A stretch of DNA of 16,353 nucleotides from Sphingobium sp. (lineage in GTDB: Bacteria > Pseudomonadota > Alphaproteobacteria > Sphingomonadales > Sphingomonadaceae), in assembly GCA_030148625.1 (NCBI GenBank), contig JASBTC010000461.1:1-16353 (forward strand), in the 5' to 3' direction. How positions within the stretch are numbered: the first letter of the stretch is position 1; each line of letters starts with the position of its first letter. This document shows positions 1 through 8,347 of the stretch, piece after piece. The translations under genes and the position numbers were made by a program. The notes under the pieces are model-generated. The model did no database searches. It was not told where the DNA came from and saw only the letters and a program-made list of their open reading frames with translations.

Positions 1-1
1 C

Positions 2-889
2 AAGGCGATCGAGACCGCGCAGAAGAAGGTCGAGGCGCGCAACTACGACATCCGCAAGCAGGTCGTCGAATATGACGACGTGATGAACGACCAGCGCAAG
101 GTGATCTACGAGCAGCGCTCCGACATCATGGATGCAGGCACGGTCGACGATGTCGTTGCCGATATGCGCGCCGAGACGGTCAATGGCCTGGTCGCCGATG
201 CCTGCCCGCCCGACACCTATCCCGAGCAGTGGAATATCGCGCAGCTCAAGGAACGGACGCTGGAAGTGCTCGGCATCGAGCCCGATTTCGATGCGTGGCT
301 GACCGAGGAAGCGATCGACCCCGAACTGATCGAGCAACGGCTCCAGGCACTTGCCGACGAAGCGATCACCGCCAAATCGGCCGACATCGAGGCCGATAGC
401 TGGGCGCAGGTGGAAAAGAGCATCCTCCTCCAGAGCCTCGACCATCACTGGAAAGAGCATCTTGCGACGCTCGACGCGCTTCGCCAGGTGATTCACCTGC
501 GCGCCTATGCGCAGAAGACGCCGATCAACGAGTATAAGCAGGAAGCGTTCGCGCTGTTCGAGCGGATGCTGTCGGCGATCCGCGAGGACGTCACCCGCGT
601 TCTCGCCCATGCCCAGTTCATGCCGCAGGAAGCGCCACCGCTTCCGCAGATGCCCGATTTCATCACCTCGCATTTCGATCCGCTGACCGGCGACGACAAT
701 AGCGCGGACATCGATGGCGGGAGCCTGGGCCTGATCACCACGCGGTTGCCGCCGCTCCAGATCGTCCAGCCCGACATTGTCGATGATCTGGGCGACGATC
801 CCGCGGAATGGGGCGACAAGGTCAGCCGCAACGCACCTTGTCCTTGTGGGTCGGGCAGCAAGTATAAGCACTGCCACGGAGCGCTCTGA
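2..889 (+). CDS. secA: SecA preprotein translocase ATPase, C-terminal part (5' end outside window)
   Basis: SecA is the cytoplasmic ATPase that drives unfolded preproteins through SecYEG. The frame is open from base 2, so the gene enters from the left edge; about 295 residues remain of a protein usually near 900. The first codons read [20 protein letters not shown] followed by [12 protein letters not shown], a hallmark of the SecA helical scaffold region. Further on, [18 protein letters not shown] and the segment through [16 protein letters not shown] match the rest of the helical scaffold and wing domains. An acidic linker then leads to the C-terminal zinc-binding tail [14 protein letters not shown] (Cys-X-Cys-X8-Cys-His), which in SecA binds SecB and phospholipid. 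The end is therefore intact. A hairpin 11 bases after the stop probably marks the transcript end. Identification is firm. Confidence 0.97.
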   Translation, partial: KAIETAQKKVEARNYDIRKQVVEYDDVMNDQRKVIYEQRSDIMDAGTVDDVVADMRAETVNGLVADACPPDTYPEQWNIAQLKERTLEVLGIEPDFDAWLTEEAIDPELIEQRLQALADEAITAKSADIEADSWAQVEKSILLQSLDHHWKEHLATLDALRQVIHLRAYAQKTPINEYKQEAFALFERMLSAIREDVTRVLAHAQFMPQEAPPLPQMPDFITSHFDPLTGDDNSADIDGGSLGLITTRLPPLQIVQPDIVDDLGDDPAEWGDKVSRNAPCPCGSGSKYKHCHGAL

Positions 890-900
890 ACCCGCTCATT

Positions 901-926
901 GTCATTCCCGCATTCGCGGGAACGAC
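901..926. repeat. REP-like hairpin between secA and the lacI-type gene
   Basis: Two 11-base arms, GTCATTCCCGC and GCGGGAACGAC, flank a four-base loop (ATTC), with one non-pairing position. The hairpin sits alone in the 56-bp gap between two convergent genes (secA stop at 889, LacI-family stop at 946). No T-tract follows on either strand, so it is not a textbook intrinsic terminator. The core GTCATTCC...GGAA(T/C)GAC recurs at 7679-7710, which suggests a dispersed REP-like element that may terminate or protect transcripts from both sides. Confidence 0.7.
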
Positions 927-945
927 AGGGAGTGAGTCTGCGGCA

Positions 946-1977
946 TCATTGCTGGAGTGGCGGCGCCACCGATGCGCGGCGGATGAGCGCCGACAGGAAA
1001 AGCGACGGTTCCCGGACCGCGCTGCCCGGTTCGATCGTGTCGCCGACCAGCTTGAGTGCCGCCGAGCGTGCCATCGTCGCCATCGGCCAGCGCACTGTGG
1101 TCATCGGCGGCCAGATATGCGCGGCAATCGGATTGTCGTCGAACCCGATGATCGACAGGTCGGCGGGCACGTCCAGTCCGCGCTGGCGCGCCGTATGCAG
1201 CACGCCCGCCGCCATTTCGTCATTCGACGCGAAGATCGCGGTGGGGCGGGGGAGCAGGTCGAGCAATCGCCCGCCCGCATGCGTGCCTGAATCGAACGTG
1301 TAATTGCCGTCGGCGATCAGGCTGCGCGGTAGCGCGATGCCGGCGCCGGCCAATGCATCCTCGAAGCCGAGCCGCCGTTCCAGCGCTGAGCGGAAGCCGT
1401 GGGGACCCTGCACCAGCCCGATCCGGCGATGCCCCGCCTTGATCAGATATTCGGTCGCCTCCCGCACCGCCTCGCGATCGTTCGAGGCGACGGTGTGTTC
1501 CGGATCGTCAAGCTGCGCGGAGCCCATGCGGACATAGCGGCAGCCGATTTCGTCGCAGAGCCTGGCGAGCGAATCATTTTCGGAGATCGGAGGCATCAGC
1601 AGCACGCCGAACAGTCGCTGGCGTTCAAGGAAATGGCGCAGGTCGGTGAGCATGTCGGGCGATCCGCGATCGACGGGACGCACCACCAGTTCGAACTCGG
1701 TGTCGCGCAGCGCTTCCAATATGCCCTGCTGCACGTTGAGCACGGTCTGCGCATTGGGATTGTCGTGGACCAATCCGATCAGGAAATTGCGGCGCAGCGC
1801 CAGTGCGCGCGCCTGAGGATTTGGGATGTAACCCAGATCCTTGATCACGCTCAGCACCCGCTCTCGCGTGTCGTTATTGAGCAGGGGGGAGCGGTTGATC
1901 ACCCGGCTGACCGTTTTTTTCGAAACGCCGGCGAGGCGGGCGACGTCGTTGATGGTCGGCTGCGATGATTTCTTCAT
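946..1977 (-). CDS. LacI/GalR-family transcriptional regulator
   Basis: A 343-residue DNA-binding regulator of normal LacI-family length. The N-terminus TINDVARLAGVSKKTVSRVI is the classic LacI helix-turn-helix, followed by the hinge region (RALALRRN). The rest is a periplasmic-binding-protein-like effector domain with family landmarks such as IGFDDNPIA and ASNDEMAAGVL near the C-terminus. The frame is open further upstream, but the ATG at 1977 places the HTH at the very N-terminus as in relatives; the extra residues of a longer call would be unrelated to the family. No good Shine-Dalgarno is visible before this ATG. It is divergent from the secreted S9 peptidase, with 146 bp between the starts, so it probably controls that gene, itself, or both. 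LacI-type effectors are usually sugars or nucleosides; the effector here is unknown. Confidence 0.93.
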   Translation of the reverse strand: MKKSSQPTINDVARLAGVSKKTVSRVINRSPLLNNDTRERVLSVIKDLGYIPNPQARALALRRNFLIGLVHDNPNAQTVLNVQQGILEALRDTEFELVVRPVDRGSPDMLTDLRHFLERQRLFGVLLMPPISENDSLARLCDEIGCRYVRMGSAQLDDPEHTVASNDREAVREATEYLIKAGHRRIGLVQGPHGFRSALERRLGFEDALAGAGIALPRSLIADGNYTFDSGTHAGGRLLDLLPRPTAIFASNDEMAAGVLHTARQRGLDVPADLSIIGFDDNPIAAHIWPPMTTVRWPMATMARSAALKLVGDTIEPGSAVREPSLFLSALIRRASVAPPLQQ

Positions 1978-2026
1978 CGGCGCATTTAGACCGAAGCCAG
2001 GGTGGCCGCCAATGACAGAAGTCGAG

Positions 2027-2100
2027 GAAAATGCTCGCTTTTCGAGGCAAATCATTGGACAATTGCCAAGCAGTCCGCCGCTCGCCCATATGATGCATAT
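2027..2100. promoter_or_regulatory. Divergent regulatory region (lacI-type / S9 peptidase) with candidate operators
   Basis: This stretch lies between the divergent LacI-family gene and the S9 peptidase gene. It holds three small inverted repeats: GAAAA-N7-TTTTC at 2027-2043, TTGG-N7-CCAA at 2055-2069, and ATATG-ATG-CATAT at 2088-2100. Any could be an operator; none has the textbook LacI-family form with a central CG. I found no convincing -35/-10 pair for either gene. That the LacI protein binds here is inferred from gene position. Confidence 0.35.
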
Positions 2101-2113
2101 CGAAAGCCGATGC

Positions 2114-2122
2114 GGGAGAGGG
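2114..2122 (+). promoter_or_regulatory. Ribosome binding site of the S9 peptidase gene
   Basis: The purine-rich stretch GGGAGAGGG ends one base before the ATG at 2124, and its GGGAG core lies five bases upstream of it. It fixes the start of the peptidase in front of a clean signal peptide. Confidence 0.6.
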
Positions 2123-2123
2123 C

Positions 2124-4160
2124 ATGACGCGATCCATTTTCGGTGGCCTGGCGCTGCTTGCTTTGCCGTCAGCACTTGCAGCGGAGCCTGCACCGATCGC
2201 GCTGGAAGATTTTTACAGACTTGCCGACGTCGCCGGTCCAAGCTTCTCGCCGGACGGGAGCCGGATCGTCTATAGCGTGTCGTTGAGCGACGCGAAGCAG
2301 GATGCGGCGAAAAGCGATCTCTGGACGGTGCCGTGGCAGGGCGGCGCGCCGGAGCGGATCACCGATACCGCCGAGACCAGTGAATCGCAGCCGCGTTATA
2401 CCGCCGATGGCGGCTGGATCGTCTTTCTGAGCGATGCGGGGCTGAAAAAGGCTGCCGCGGACGCCGATCCGGAGGACAAGAAGGCGGCGGCGGACGAGAA
2501 TACGCAATTGTGGCGGATGCCCGCAAAGGGCGGCCCGGGACAGAGGATCACGACGCTGCCCGGCGGCATCAGCGATTATGCGCTGTCCCCTGACGGCAGA
2601 AGGGCAGTGGTGGTGGCCGAGGTCGGCCGGGCCGTCGGCAGCACCGCGAAGACGCCGCCGCCGATCGAGACCGAGCGCTTCTTCTTCAAACATGATGGTC
2701 GCGGTTATCTCGACGATCGCGCGATGCAGTTGTTCGTGGTCGATCTCGCCACCGGCAAGGCGCGCCAGCTCACCCAAGGCGCACGCGATCACTGGCATCC
2801 CGCATGGTCACCCGACGGTCGTCTGATCGCCTATGTCGCAAAGGATCAGGGCGAAGTCGATCGCACGCTCAACTACGACATCTTCGTCGTTGCGCCGGAC
2901 GGCGGCGCGCCGCGCCGGATCAGCGCGTCGTCCGGTGCGGACGGCGATCCGGACTGGGGCGCGGGACCATCCTGGTCGCCCGATTCACGCCGGCTGGTCT
3001 GGCTGGAAGGGCCGGAGGACAAATGGATCTATTACGGACCGCATCAACTGGCGGTCGCCGACGTCGCGACCGGCACGATCACGCGGCCGGCGCGGATCGA
3101 TCGCTGGTTCTACCAGCCGCGCTGGACAGCTGACGGCAGGCTGCTCGCGCTGATCGAGCAGGACCGCGACACCTGGCTCGCGCGGATCGATCCGGAGAGT
3201 GGCGCGATCGCCTATCTCACCCAGGGCAAGCGCTTCGGCTATGATTATGCGGTGGCGGGCAATGGCAATATCGCGCTGCTCGACAGCAATGACCTCATGC
3301 CGTCCGAACTTTATGCACTCGGCAATGCCCCCGGTTCCTGGCGTGCGCTGACGCGGCACAATGCGTGGCTCGCGGATCGCGCGCTGGGTGAAGTGCGCGA
3401 CATATCCTTCAAGAGCGGCGATGCCGGGATCCACGGTTTCCTGACGCTGCCGCCCGATTTCAATCCGGCAAAACGCTATCCGCTGATCGTCGATCTCCAT
3501 GGTGGGCCGGTCTATCAGCACAGCCATGAATTCGATCTCGATGCGCGGCTTTATGCGGCGGCGGGCTATGTCGTGCTCAAGATCAACCCGCGCGGTTCAT
3601 CGGGCCGCGGTTTCGATTTTGCGCGCGCCATCCATGCCGATTGGGGCAATCTCGATGCGAAGGACATCAGCGCAGGCATCACCCATGCGATCGATACCGG
3701 CGTCGCCGATCCGGCGCGGATCGGGGTCGGGGGCTGGAGCTATGGCGGCATATTGACGGATTATATGATCGCCAGCGATACGCGAATCAGGGCCGCGATC
3801 TCGGGCGCGGGCGCCGCCAATCCTCTCAGCCTGTTCGGCGTCGACATGTATGCCCGCGAATATCTGCTCGAACTGGGCGCGCCATGGGAGAATTTCGAAA
3901 CCTGGCGAAAACTGGCCTATCCGTTCCTCCATCCCGAACGCATCACTGCGCCGACTTTGTTCCAATGCGCCGATGCCGACGACAATGTGCCGTGTGTGGG
4001 TGCCGAACAAATGTATCTCGCGCTCAAGACGCGGGGCGTACCGACCAGGCTGATCGTCTATCCCGGCGAAAATCACGGGCTGATCGTGCCGAGCTATCTG
4101 ATCCACCGCATGCGCAGCAACATCGCCTGGTATGATCGCTGGCTGAAGCCGACCAAATGA
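2124..4160 (+). CDS. Secreted S9-family (prolyl oligopeptidase/DPP-type) serine peptidase
   Basis: A 678-residue peptidase of the S9 clan (DAP2/acylaminoacyl-peptidase type). It likely removes di- or acyl-amino acid units from peptides in the periplasm. Residues 1-20 (MTRSIFGGLALLALPSALAA) form a signal peptide. Residues about 35-390 carry PD40/WD40-like beta-propeller repeats, seen as FSPDGSRIVYS, WSPDGRLIAYV, WSPDSRRLVW and WTADGRLLAL. The alpha/beta-hydrolase domain follows, with the LHGGPVYQH oxyanion region, the nucleophile elbow GGWSYGG (Ser539), Asp619 in DADDNVP and His651 in GENHG, so the triad is complete. The gene is monocistronic and divergent from the LacI-type gene. A weak terminator-like structure lies far downstream at 4390-4410. 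The family is certain; the substrate is not. Confidence 0.95.
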   Translation: MTRSIFGGLALLALPSALAAEPAPIALEDFYRLADVAGPSFSPDGSRIVYSVSLSDAKQDAAKSDLWTVPWQGGAPERITDTAETSESQPRYTADGGWIVFLSDAGLKKAAADADPEDKKAAADENTQLWRMPAKGGPGQRITTLPGGISDYALSPDGRRAVVVAEVGRAVGSTAKTPPPIETERFFFKHDGRGYLDDRAMQLFVVDLATGKARQLTQGARDHWHPAWSPDGRLIAYVAKDQGEVDRTLNYDIFVVAPDGGAPRRISASSGADGDPDWGAGPSWSPDSRRLVWLEGPEDKWIYYGPHQLAVADVATGTITRPARIDRWFYQPRWTADGRLLALIEQDRDTWLARIDPESGAIAYLTQGKRFGYDYAVAGNGNIALLDSNDLMPSELYALGNAPGSWRALTRHNAWLADRALGEVRDISFKSGDAGIHGFLTLPPDFNPAKRYPLIVDLHGGPVYQHSHEFDLDARLYAAAGYVVLKINPRGSSGRGFDFARAIHADWGNLDAKDISAGITHAIDTGVADPARIGVGGWSYGGILTDYMIASDTRIRAAISGAGAANPLSLFGVDMYAREYLLELGAPWENFETWRKLAYPFLHPERITAPTLFQCADADDNVPCVGAEQMYLALKTRGVPTRLIVYPGENHGLIVPSYLIHRMRSNIAWYDRWLKPTK

Positions 4161-4418
4161 CGGCGCTTCGCACCTGACCGCATCATCGTCTGCGGTGCGG
4201 TGGGGAGCCGATTTCACGACGACCCGTTCTACCGATTGTCCTTTACCGGCGCTGCGCCGCTCCCCCCTGTCCCCGATGCGAGTCGGGGAACGTCACTCAG
4301 TACTGACGAGCACATCGCCCGCCCGCGCGGCCGTCATTCGTGGCGGCGCAATCGGCGTATGTCTGCACTTTCCTCTCGAAGCGCCGGGCGCCGACGATAG
4401 CGGCTTTTTTGTTTGCGC
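4161..4418. other. Non-coding gap after the S9 peptidase, with several hairpins
   Basis: I see no convincing gene here; short open frames lack family features. The DNA is structured: CGCACC pairs with GGTGCG (about 4169-4199), CCCCGA-N6-TCGGGG lies at 4271-4288, and the perfect 10-bp palindrome TCAGTACTGA lies at 4297-4306, nested in CGTCA...TGACG (4291-4308). These could form part of a long 3' UTR for the peptidase, a small RNA, or a site for an upstream regulator of the receptor gene. Function is unproven. Confidence 0.4.
4390..4410 (+). terminator. Weak intrinsic terminator candidate
   Basis: GCCG (4390-4393) and CGGC (4401-4404) form a short stem with a seven-base loop, followed at once by six T residues (4405-4410). 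The stem is only four base pairs, so termination may be partial. It would separate the S9 peptidase transcript from the receptor promoter that starts a few bases later. Confidence 0.35.
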
Positions 4419-4446
4419 TTGACATTAATATTATAACGGTAATGAT
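4419..4446 (+). promoter_or_regulatory. Promoter of the TonB-dependent receptor gene
   Basis: A perfect TTGACA -35 hexamer lies at 4419-4424. A 16-base spacer leads to AATGAT (4441-4446), which matches the TATAAT consensus at four of six positions. The surrounding AT-rich island stands out from GC-rich flanks. The predicted RNA start is near 4453, giving a leader of about 33 bases before the ATG at 4486. The palindromic motif at 4428-4446 covers the spacer and the -10 box, a typical repressor position. Confidence 0.6.
4428..4446. promoter_or_regulatory. Candidate operator A, shared with the operon promoter at 13219-13237
   Basis: The core ATTATAACGGTAATGAT (4430-4446) is an imperfect palindrome about G4438, with six of eight pairs complementary. 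It matches the core at 13221-13237 at 13 of 17 positions, or 15 of 19 with two flanking bases. It lies across the spacer and -10 of the receptor promoter, so a bound protein would block RNA polymerase. The TetR-family protein encoded at 7719-8336 is the closest candidate ligand; this is inference. Confidence 0.5.
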
Positions 4447-4459
4447 ATTTGAAAATCAT
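4442..4459. promoter_or_regulatory. Second inverted repeat over the receptor -10/start site
   Basis: ATGATATTTGAAAATCAT has perfect five-base outer arms (ATGAT/ATCAT) and two more complementary inner pairs. It overlaps operator A by five bases and covers the predicted start of transcription. It could be a separate operator or part of a compound site. AT-rich sequence makes such symmetry easier to get by chance. Confidence 0.3.
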
Positions 4460-4485
4460 ACCGCAAAGAAATGGGGGGACGATCG

Positions 4486-7400
4486 ATGACCGATGAAAAC
4501 AGAAATGGCCGTGGACTGGGCGGCGCGCGCGCCGAATTCGCGAAGGCGGATCGGCAGCGCAGGGGGAGATGGTTCGCCGGATCCTCGATCGCCGGGGCGG
4601 TCATGTCGCTGGTTATTTCCCCGGCCGCCTATGCGCAGGCCGACGCTTCAAGCCCGGCCAGGGACGATGCGGGCATCGGCAATGTCGATGACGGCGCCGT
4701 CTCCGACGCGGATATCGTGATCACCGGTACGCGGCTGTCGACATTGAGGAACGCCCCGAACCCGGTTCAATCGCTGGACGCCAGGGAGATTTCGCAGACC
4801 GGGCGGACGACCGCGCTGGAGATCCTGCGGCTGATGCCGCAGACCAACAACAATATCGGCGGCAACACCACGTCCAACTATGTGAACGGTGCCGGGCTCA
4901 ACATCGTCGACCTGCGCGGCATGGGGCCATATCGGACGCTGACCCTGGTCAATGGACGTCGGCAGATCGGCAGCATGGGCGGGCTCGGCAATTCCGGCCT
5001 GACCTCTCAGGTCGACATCAACCGCATCCCCGTCGCGCTGATTGAGCGGGTCGATGTGGTGACGGGCGGAACATCCGCGCAATATGGCGCGGATGCCGTT
5101 GCCGGCGTGGTGAACTTCATTCTGAAGGACCGGTTCGAAGGCGTCGATATCAGCGCCACGCAAAGGCTGACGCAGGATGGCGGCGGCAGTTCAACCTCTG
5201 TGAACGCCGTGTTCGGCGCGAAGTTCGCGGAGAATAGGGGGCATATTGTCGTCGCCACATCCTTCGATCGCACCTCTCCCATCTATGCGAGCCAGCGCGA
5301 CTTCGCGATGCGCAACATCTCGCTGCTCAACAATCCCGCCAATGGCGGCCCCGCCGACGGCATCCCCAATCGCGTGTCGGTCTGCTGCACGCTTTCGTCG
5401 ACCACGCCGGCCTCGGGAACCGGCCTGATCCTGACGCCGATCGGATCGGCCAATCCCTTCACATTGACCTTCAGCCCCGATGGATCGCATCTGATTCCGT
5501 TCAACCGCGGAACCCAGCTCAACATATCCTCGGATCCGCGCGATCCGAGCAGGACCGGCGATACGGTTTCGGTCGGCGGCGACGGCGTCAATTCCTCGAT
5601 ACCGCGGGTTCTCCAGACCCCGTACCGGCGCCTCAACGGCTATATGGTCGCCGACTATCTGGTTTCCGACAGGATCGGCATCTTCGACGATGTCACCGCC
5701 TTCACCGAGATGAGCTATTCCGAGACCCAGGTGAAGTACGACAGCGCCGCCTATTCGAACGGCACCAACCTCGCCAATCCGGCGTTCGGTGCGCTGACGA
5801 TCCAGGCCGACAACCCCTATGTCCCGGCGGACCTGCGGCAGTTGCTGGCCGCGAACGGCCTGCAATCCTTCCAGATCGCCAGGGCGAACTGGATCGATCA
5901 GCCATCCTATCAGCAATTCGCGCTCTACCGAGTGTTTCAGGGAGTGTGGGGCCTCAAGGCGAAGATCGGATCCTGGAACGTGAGGGGATCGGTCGGCTAC
6001 GGCCATAACGACACGACATATCGGCACACCCGCCGATTGTTCAACAATTTCAACCAGCAGGTCGATGCCGTCATGCTCGACGGCAACATCGTCTGCAGGG
6101 ACCCGGTCGCGCGCGCGGCTGGCTGCGTTCCCCTCAACGTCCTGGGGGCGGGGTTGAACCCGGCTTCGGCCTATAGCTATTCGCGCGGCGACTATGCCGA
6201 GAGCAATATTGCGGACCAATATATCGCGACGGTCGATGCCACCGGCGATCTGTTCAGCTATCGCGTGCCTTTCTCCGACGTCTCCGCGCCGATCTCGGTG
6301 GCGGTGGGTCTGGAATATCGCAAGGAATCCAGCGTTTCGACGCCGAACGACCTTGCCAGGTCGGGCATAACTGCCATCGTCGTCGATCCGTTCTCCGGCT
6401 CCTTCAACACCAAGGAAGCCTATATCGAGACGAATATTCCGCTGCTGCGCGATCTGTCGTTCGCGCAATCGCTCGATCTCAACCTCGCGGCCAGGCTTCA
6501 GAAATATTCGACGACGGGGACCTCGGTGACCTGGAATGCGCGTGCCGTCTGGGTCGTGAACGACAGCGTCCGTTTCCGCGGCGGCTTTGCGCGGTCCATT
6601 CGCGCGCCTTCGATCGACGAATTGTTCGCGATCGGCGTCGACAGCCGCGAATCGGTGCCCGATCCCTGCGATTACCGCAACATTCACGGCGCGGCCGATC
6701 CCGCGGTCAGGCGGCAGAATTGCGCCGCCGCCGGCGTCCCCGCGAATTTCGATTCGAGCTCGTCCCTGCCTTCGATTGTTCGGGGCGGCAATCCGGACCT
6801 GAAGCCGGAGGTCGCGAACAGCTTTACCGCGGGCCTGGTCTTCTCGCCGCAGTTCATGCGCGGCCTCTCCCTGACCGCGGATTATTACAAGATCCGGATC
6901 AAGGACGGGATCCAGAGCTATGGACTGCCCGTGGCGAACATTCTGTCGGATTGTTACGACACGCCGGGCGGGAGCTCGCCATATTGCAAGTTCCTGACCC
7001 GGGCACCCAATGGCGAGATCCAGCGCGTGTTCGCCAATGCCGCAAATGCGGCGAAGGAGCGCGTCGAAGGGATCGACGTCAATCTGAGCTACCCGCTAGC
7101 CCTGGATAATATCGGTATCGACAATGGCGGCACGTTGAGCCTGACGGTCGCCGGAACCTATCTGCTGAAGAACGAAACCTCTATTTTTCCGACGGATCCG
7201 TCTTTCGACGTCTATCGCGCCGGAGTGGTCGGTTTCCCGAGAGTGAAGGGCTATGTCCAGGCGGGTTATACGCTGGGCGGAGTCACATTGACCTGGGCCG
7301 CGCAATATATCGGAAAATCCAAGGCATTTTCCGACAAATATAATCCGGAACCCGAATATGCCGATTTCGACCGGATCGGTGCGGTCTGGTACCATGATGT

Positions 7401-7608
7401 CTCGCTGGCGGTATCGACCCATGGTTTCCGCTTCGTCGCAGGCATCAACAATCTGCTCGATCGCGATCCGCCGCGCCTGCCGTTCCTCTATCAGGGGCTG
7501 GGCGGATCGACCGCCGGCGCGAACAACAATCCGAGCCTGACCGACAGCGGCAGCCAGTACCGGAATCAAGGCCGGACTTTCTTCCTCACGGTCGGCAAGA
7601 CCTTCTAG
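4486..7608 (+). CDS. TonB-dependent outer-membrane receptor
   Basis: A 1040-residue TonB-dependent receptor for active import of a specific ligand across the outer membrane. The ATG at 4486 is preferred over the one at 4471 because the run GGGGGGA (4473-4479) makes a good ribosome site six bases before it. A hydrophilic n-region of about 30 residues precedes the signal core (RRGRWFAGSSIAGAVMSLVI) and a likely cleavage after AYA. The mature start has DADIVITGTRL, then plug-domain motifs (AREISQTGRTTALEILRLMP, VNGRRQ, IERVDVVTGGTSAQYGADAV, GVVNFILK). The barrel ends in FFLTVGKTF with a terminal Phe. Cysteine pairs typical of extracellular loops are seen (VCRDPVARAAGC, PDPCDYRN...QNCAAAG, DCYDTPGGSSPYC). 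No CarboxypepD-like N-terminal extension is present. It converges on tetR. The ligand is unknown; context suggests a peptide-like or acylated amino compound. Confidence 0.95.
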   Translation: MTDENRNGRGLGGARAEFAKADRQRRGRWFAGSSIAGAVMSLVISPAAYAQADASSPARDDAGIGNVDDGAVSDADIVITGTRLSTLRNAPNPVQSLDAREISQTGRTTALEILRLMPQTNNNIGGNTTSNYVNGAGLNIVDLRGMGPYRTLTLVNGRRQIGSMGGLGNSGLTSQVDINRIPVALIERVDVVTGGTSAQYGADAVAGVVNFILKDRFEGVDISATQRLTQDGGGSSTSVNAVFGAKFAENRGHIVVATSFDRTSPIYASQRDFAMRNISLLNNPANGGPADGIPNRVSVCCTLSSTTPASGTGLILTPIGSANPFTLTFSPDGSHLIPFNRGTQLNISSDPRDPSRTGDTVSVGGDGVNSSIPRVLQTPYRRLNGYMVADYLVSDRIGIFDDVTAFTEMSYSETQVKYDSAAYSNGTNLANPAFGALTIQADNPYVPADLRQLLAANGLQSFQIARANWIDQPSYQQFALYRVFQGVWGLKAKIGSWNVRGSVGYGHNDTTYRHTRRLFNNFNQQVDAVMLDGNIVCRDPVARAAGCVPLNVLGAGLNPASAYSYSRGDYAESNIADQYIATVDATGDLFSYRVPFSDVSAPISVAVGLEYRKESSVSTPNDLARSGITAIVVDPFSGSFNTKEAYIETNIPLLRDLSFAQSLDLNLAARLQKYSTTGTSVTWNARAVWVVNDSVRFRGGFARSIRAPSIDELFAIGVDSRESVPDPCDYRNIHGAADPAVRRQNCAAAGVPANFDSSSSLPSIVRGGNPDLKPEVANSFTAGLVFSPQFMRGLSLTADYYKIRIKDGIQSYGLPVANILSDCYDTPGGSSPYCKFLTRAPNGEIQRVFANAANAAKERVEGIDVNLSYPLALDNIGIDNGGTLSLTVAGTYLLKNETSIFPTDPSFDVYRAGVVGFPRVKGYVQAGYTLGGVTLTWAAQYIGKSKAFSDKYNPEPEYADFDRIGAVWYHDVSLAVSTHGFRFVAGINNLLDRDPPRLPFLYQGLGGSTAGANNNPSLTDSGSQYRNQGRTFFLTVGKTF

Positions 7609-7624
7609 GACATCGCGCTGCTGT

Positions 7625-7657
7625 AAAAAGCCCGTCCTCGCGAAAGCGGGGCCGGGC
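7625..7657 (-). terminator. Intrinsic terminator of the tetR-type gene
   Basis: Arms 7630-7641 and 7646-7657 form a 12-base stem with one mismatch and one G-T wobble, capped by a GAAA loop. On the minus strand five T residues follow at once (7629-7625). This is a standard rho-independent terminator lying 62 bases past the TetR stop. The stem also lies 22 bases past the receptor stop on the plus strand, where no T-tract follows. Confidence 0.75.
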
Positions 7658-7678
7658 TGCAGGCTATCGGCCTTCTTT

Positions 7679-7710
7679 CTCGTCATTCCGGCAAAAGCCG
7701 GAATGACGAG
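7679..7710. repeat. Perfect REP-like hairpin at the receptor/tetR convergence
   Basis: CTCGTCATTCCGGC (7679-7692) is perfectly complementary to 7697-7710 across an AAAA loop, a 14-bp stem. It shares the GTCATTCC...GGAATGAC core with the hairpin at 901-926, again in a convergent intergenic gap. No T-tract follows on either strand. It is best read as a dispersed REP-like element acting as a 3'-end structure for both transcripts. Confidence 0.75.
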
Positions 7711-7718
7711 GGGCTGCT

Positions 7719-8336
7719 TCACGACTTTTCCGAAAACCTCGGTGCGCCAAGCGCCTCGCAGACATAATCTTCGACGATCGAGAAGAGGTCCATAGATTTG
7801 AAGGCGCTGGGCGACGCCATGACGATGCAGCAAAGCCCGTCGAGCAACGCGTTCACGCCAAGTGCGGCATGTTGAACATCGATATCGGGTTTGAGCACGC
7901 CGGCTGCGTGGAGCAACCGGATCTCGTCCTCCAGCATATCGAGGAACTTGCGATCCCTTTTGTGCTGGCTGCGCAAAAGTGCCGGGTTGCCGATCGCGCG
8001 GCCGCGAAAGGCTTCGAGCAATCGCGCCGTCCGGACATGCTTGGTCGTCGTCGGAAGATGCCGGCGGATCATGAGGAACAGGCGTTCCGCACCATTGTCC
8101 GATGCGGGCATCTGCGCCGATTTGTCGAGCAGCTCGTCGAAGATATGGTTCTTGGCGAAGAAGAGGAGATCTTCCTTGTTCCGAAAATAATGCTGGACCG
8201 CGCCGGTCGTCACGCCGGCGCGGGCGCCGATTTCGGCCAGCCGGGCGTTTTCCAGGCCCACCTCCAGGATCACGTCGCAGGCCGCCGCCGCGATCGTCGC
8301 CCGGCGTTCGTCATGGTCGAGTTTCGGGCGGGCCAT
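7719..8336 (-). CDS. TetR-family transcriptional regulator
   Basis: A 205-residue repressor-type protein. The ATG at 8336 (MARPKLDHDERR) is chosen because TetR proteins begin this way and AAGGA sits nine bases before it; an ATG further upstream would add 29 non-homologous residues through the upstream palindromes. Residues about 8-60 form the TetR HTH domain, seen in AEIGARAGVTTGAVQHYFRN followed by KEDLLFFAKNHIFDELL. The C-terminal ligand domain is variable as usual; its length and a LLDGLCCIVMAS segment resemble BetI-like members. It lies 138 bp downstream of the APC permease gene on the same strand and may be read through from the operon or from its own promoter. It is the likely controller of the operon and of the convergent receptor gene. 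Confidence 0.92.
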   Translation of the reverse strand: MARPKLDHDERRATIAAAACDVILEVGLENARLAEIGARAGVTTGAVQHYFRNKEDLLFFAKNHIFDELLDKSAQMPASDNGAERLFLMIRRHLPTTTKHVRTARLLEAFRGRAIGNPALLRSQHKRDRKFLDMLEDEIRLLHAAGVLKPDIDVQHAALGVNALLDGLCCIVMASPSAFKSMDLFSIVEDYVCEALGAPRFSEKS

Positions 8337-8347
8337 TCTTATTATCC

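Noticed and set aside
2063..2094. TTGCCA / TATGAT as promoter of the S9 peptidase
   Set aside because: The hexamers look good but the spacer is 20 bases, too long for a normal sigma-70 type promoter.
1978..2241. N-terminal extension of the LacI-type protein by 88 residues
   Set aside because: The extension runs through the divergent promoter region into the S9 peptidase gene and is unlike LacI proteins, which begin just before the HTH.
5191..6687. Open frame of 498 codons antisense to the TonB receptor
   Set aside because: It mirrors the receptor codons in GC-rich DNA, is rich in Arg/Gly/Asp without any domain, and lies fully inside a clearly recognised gene.
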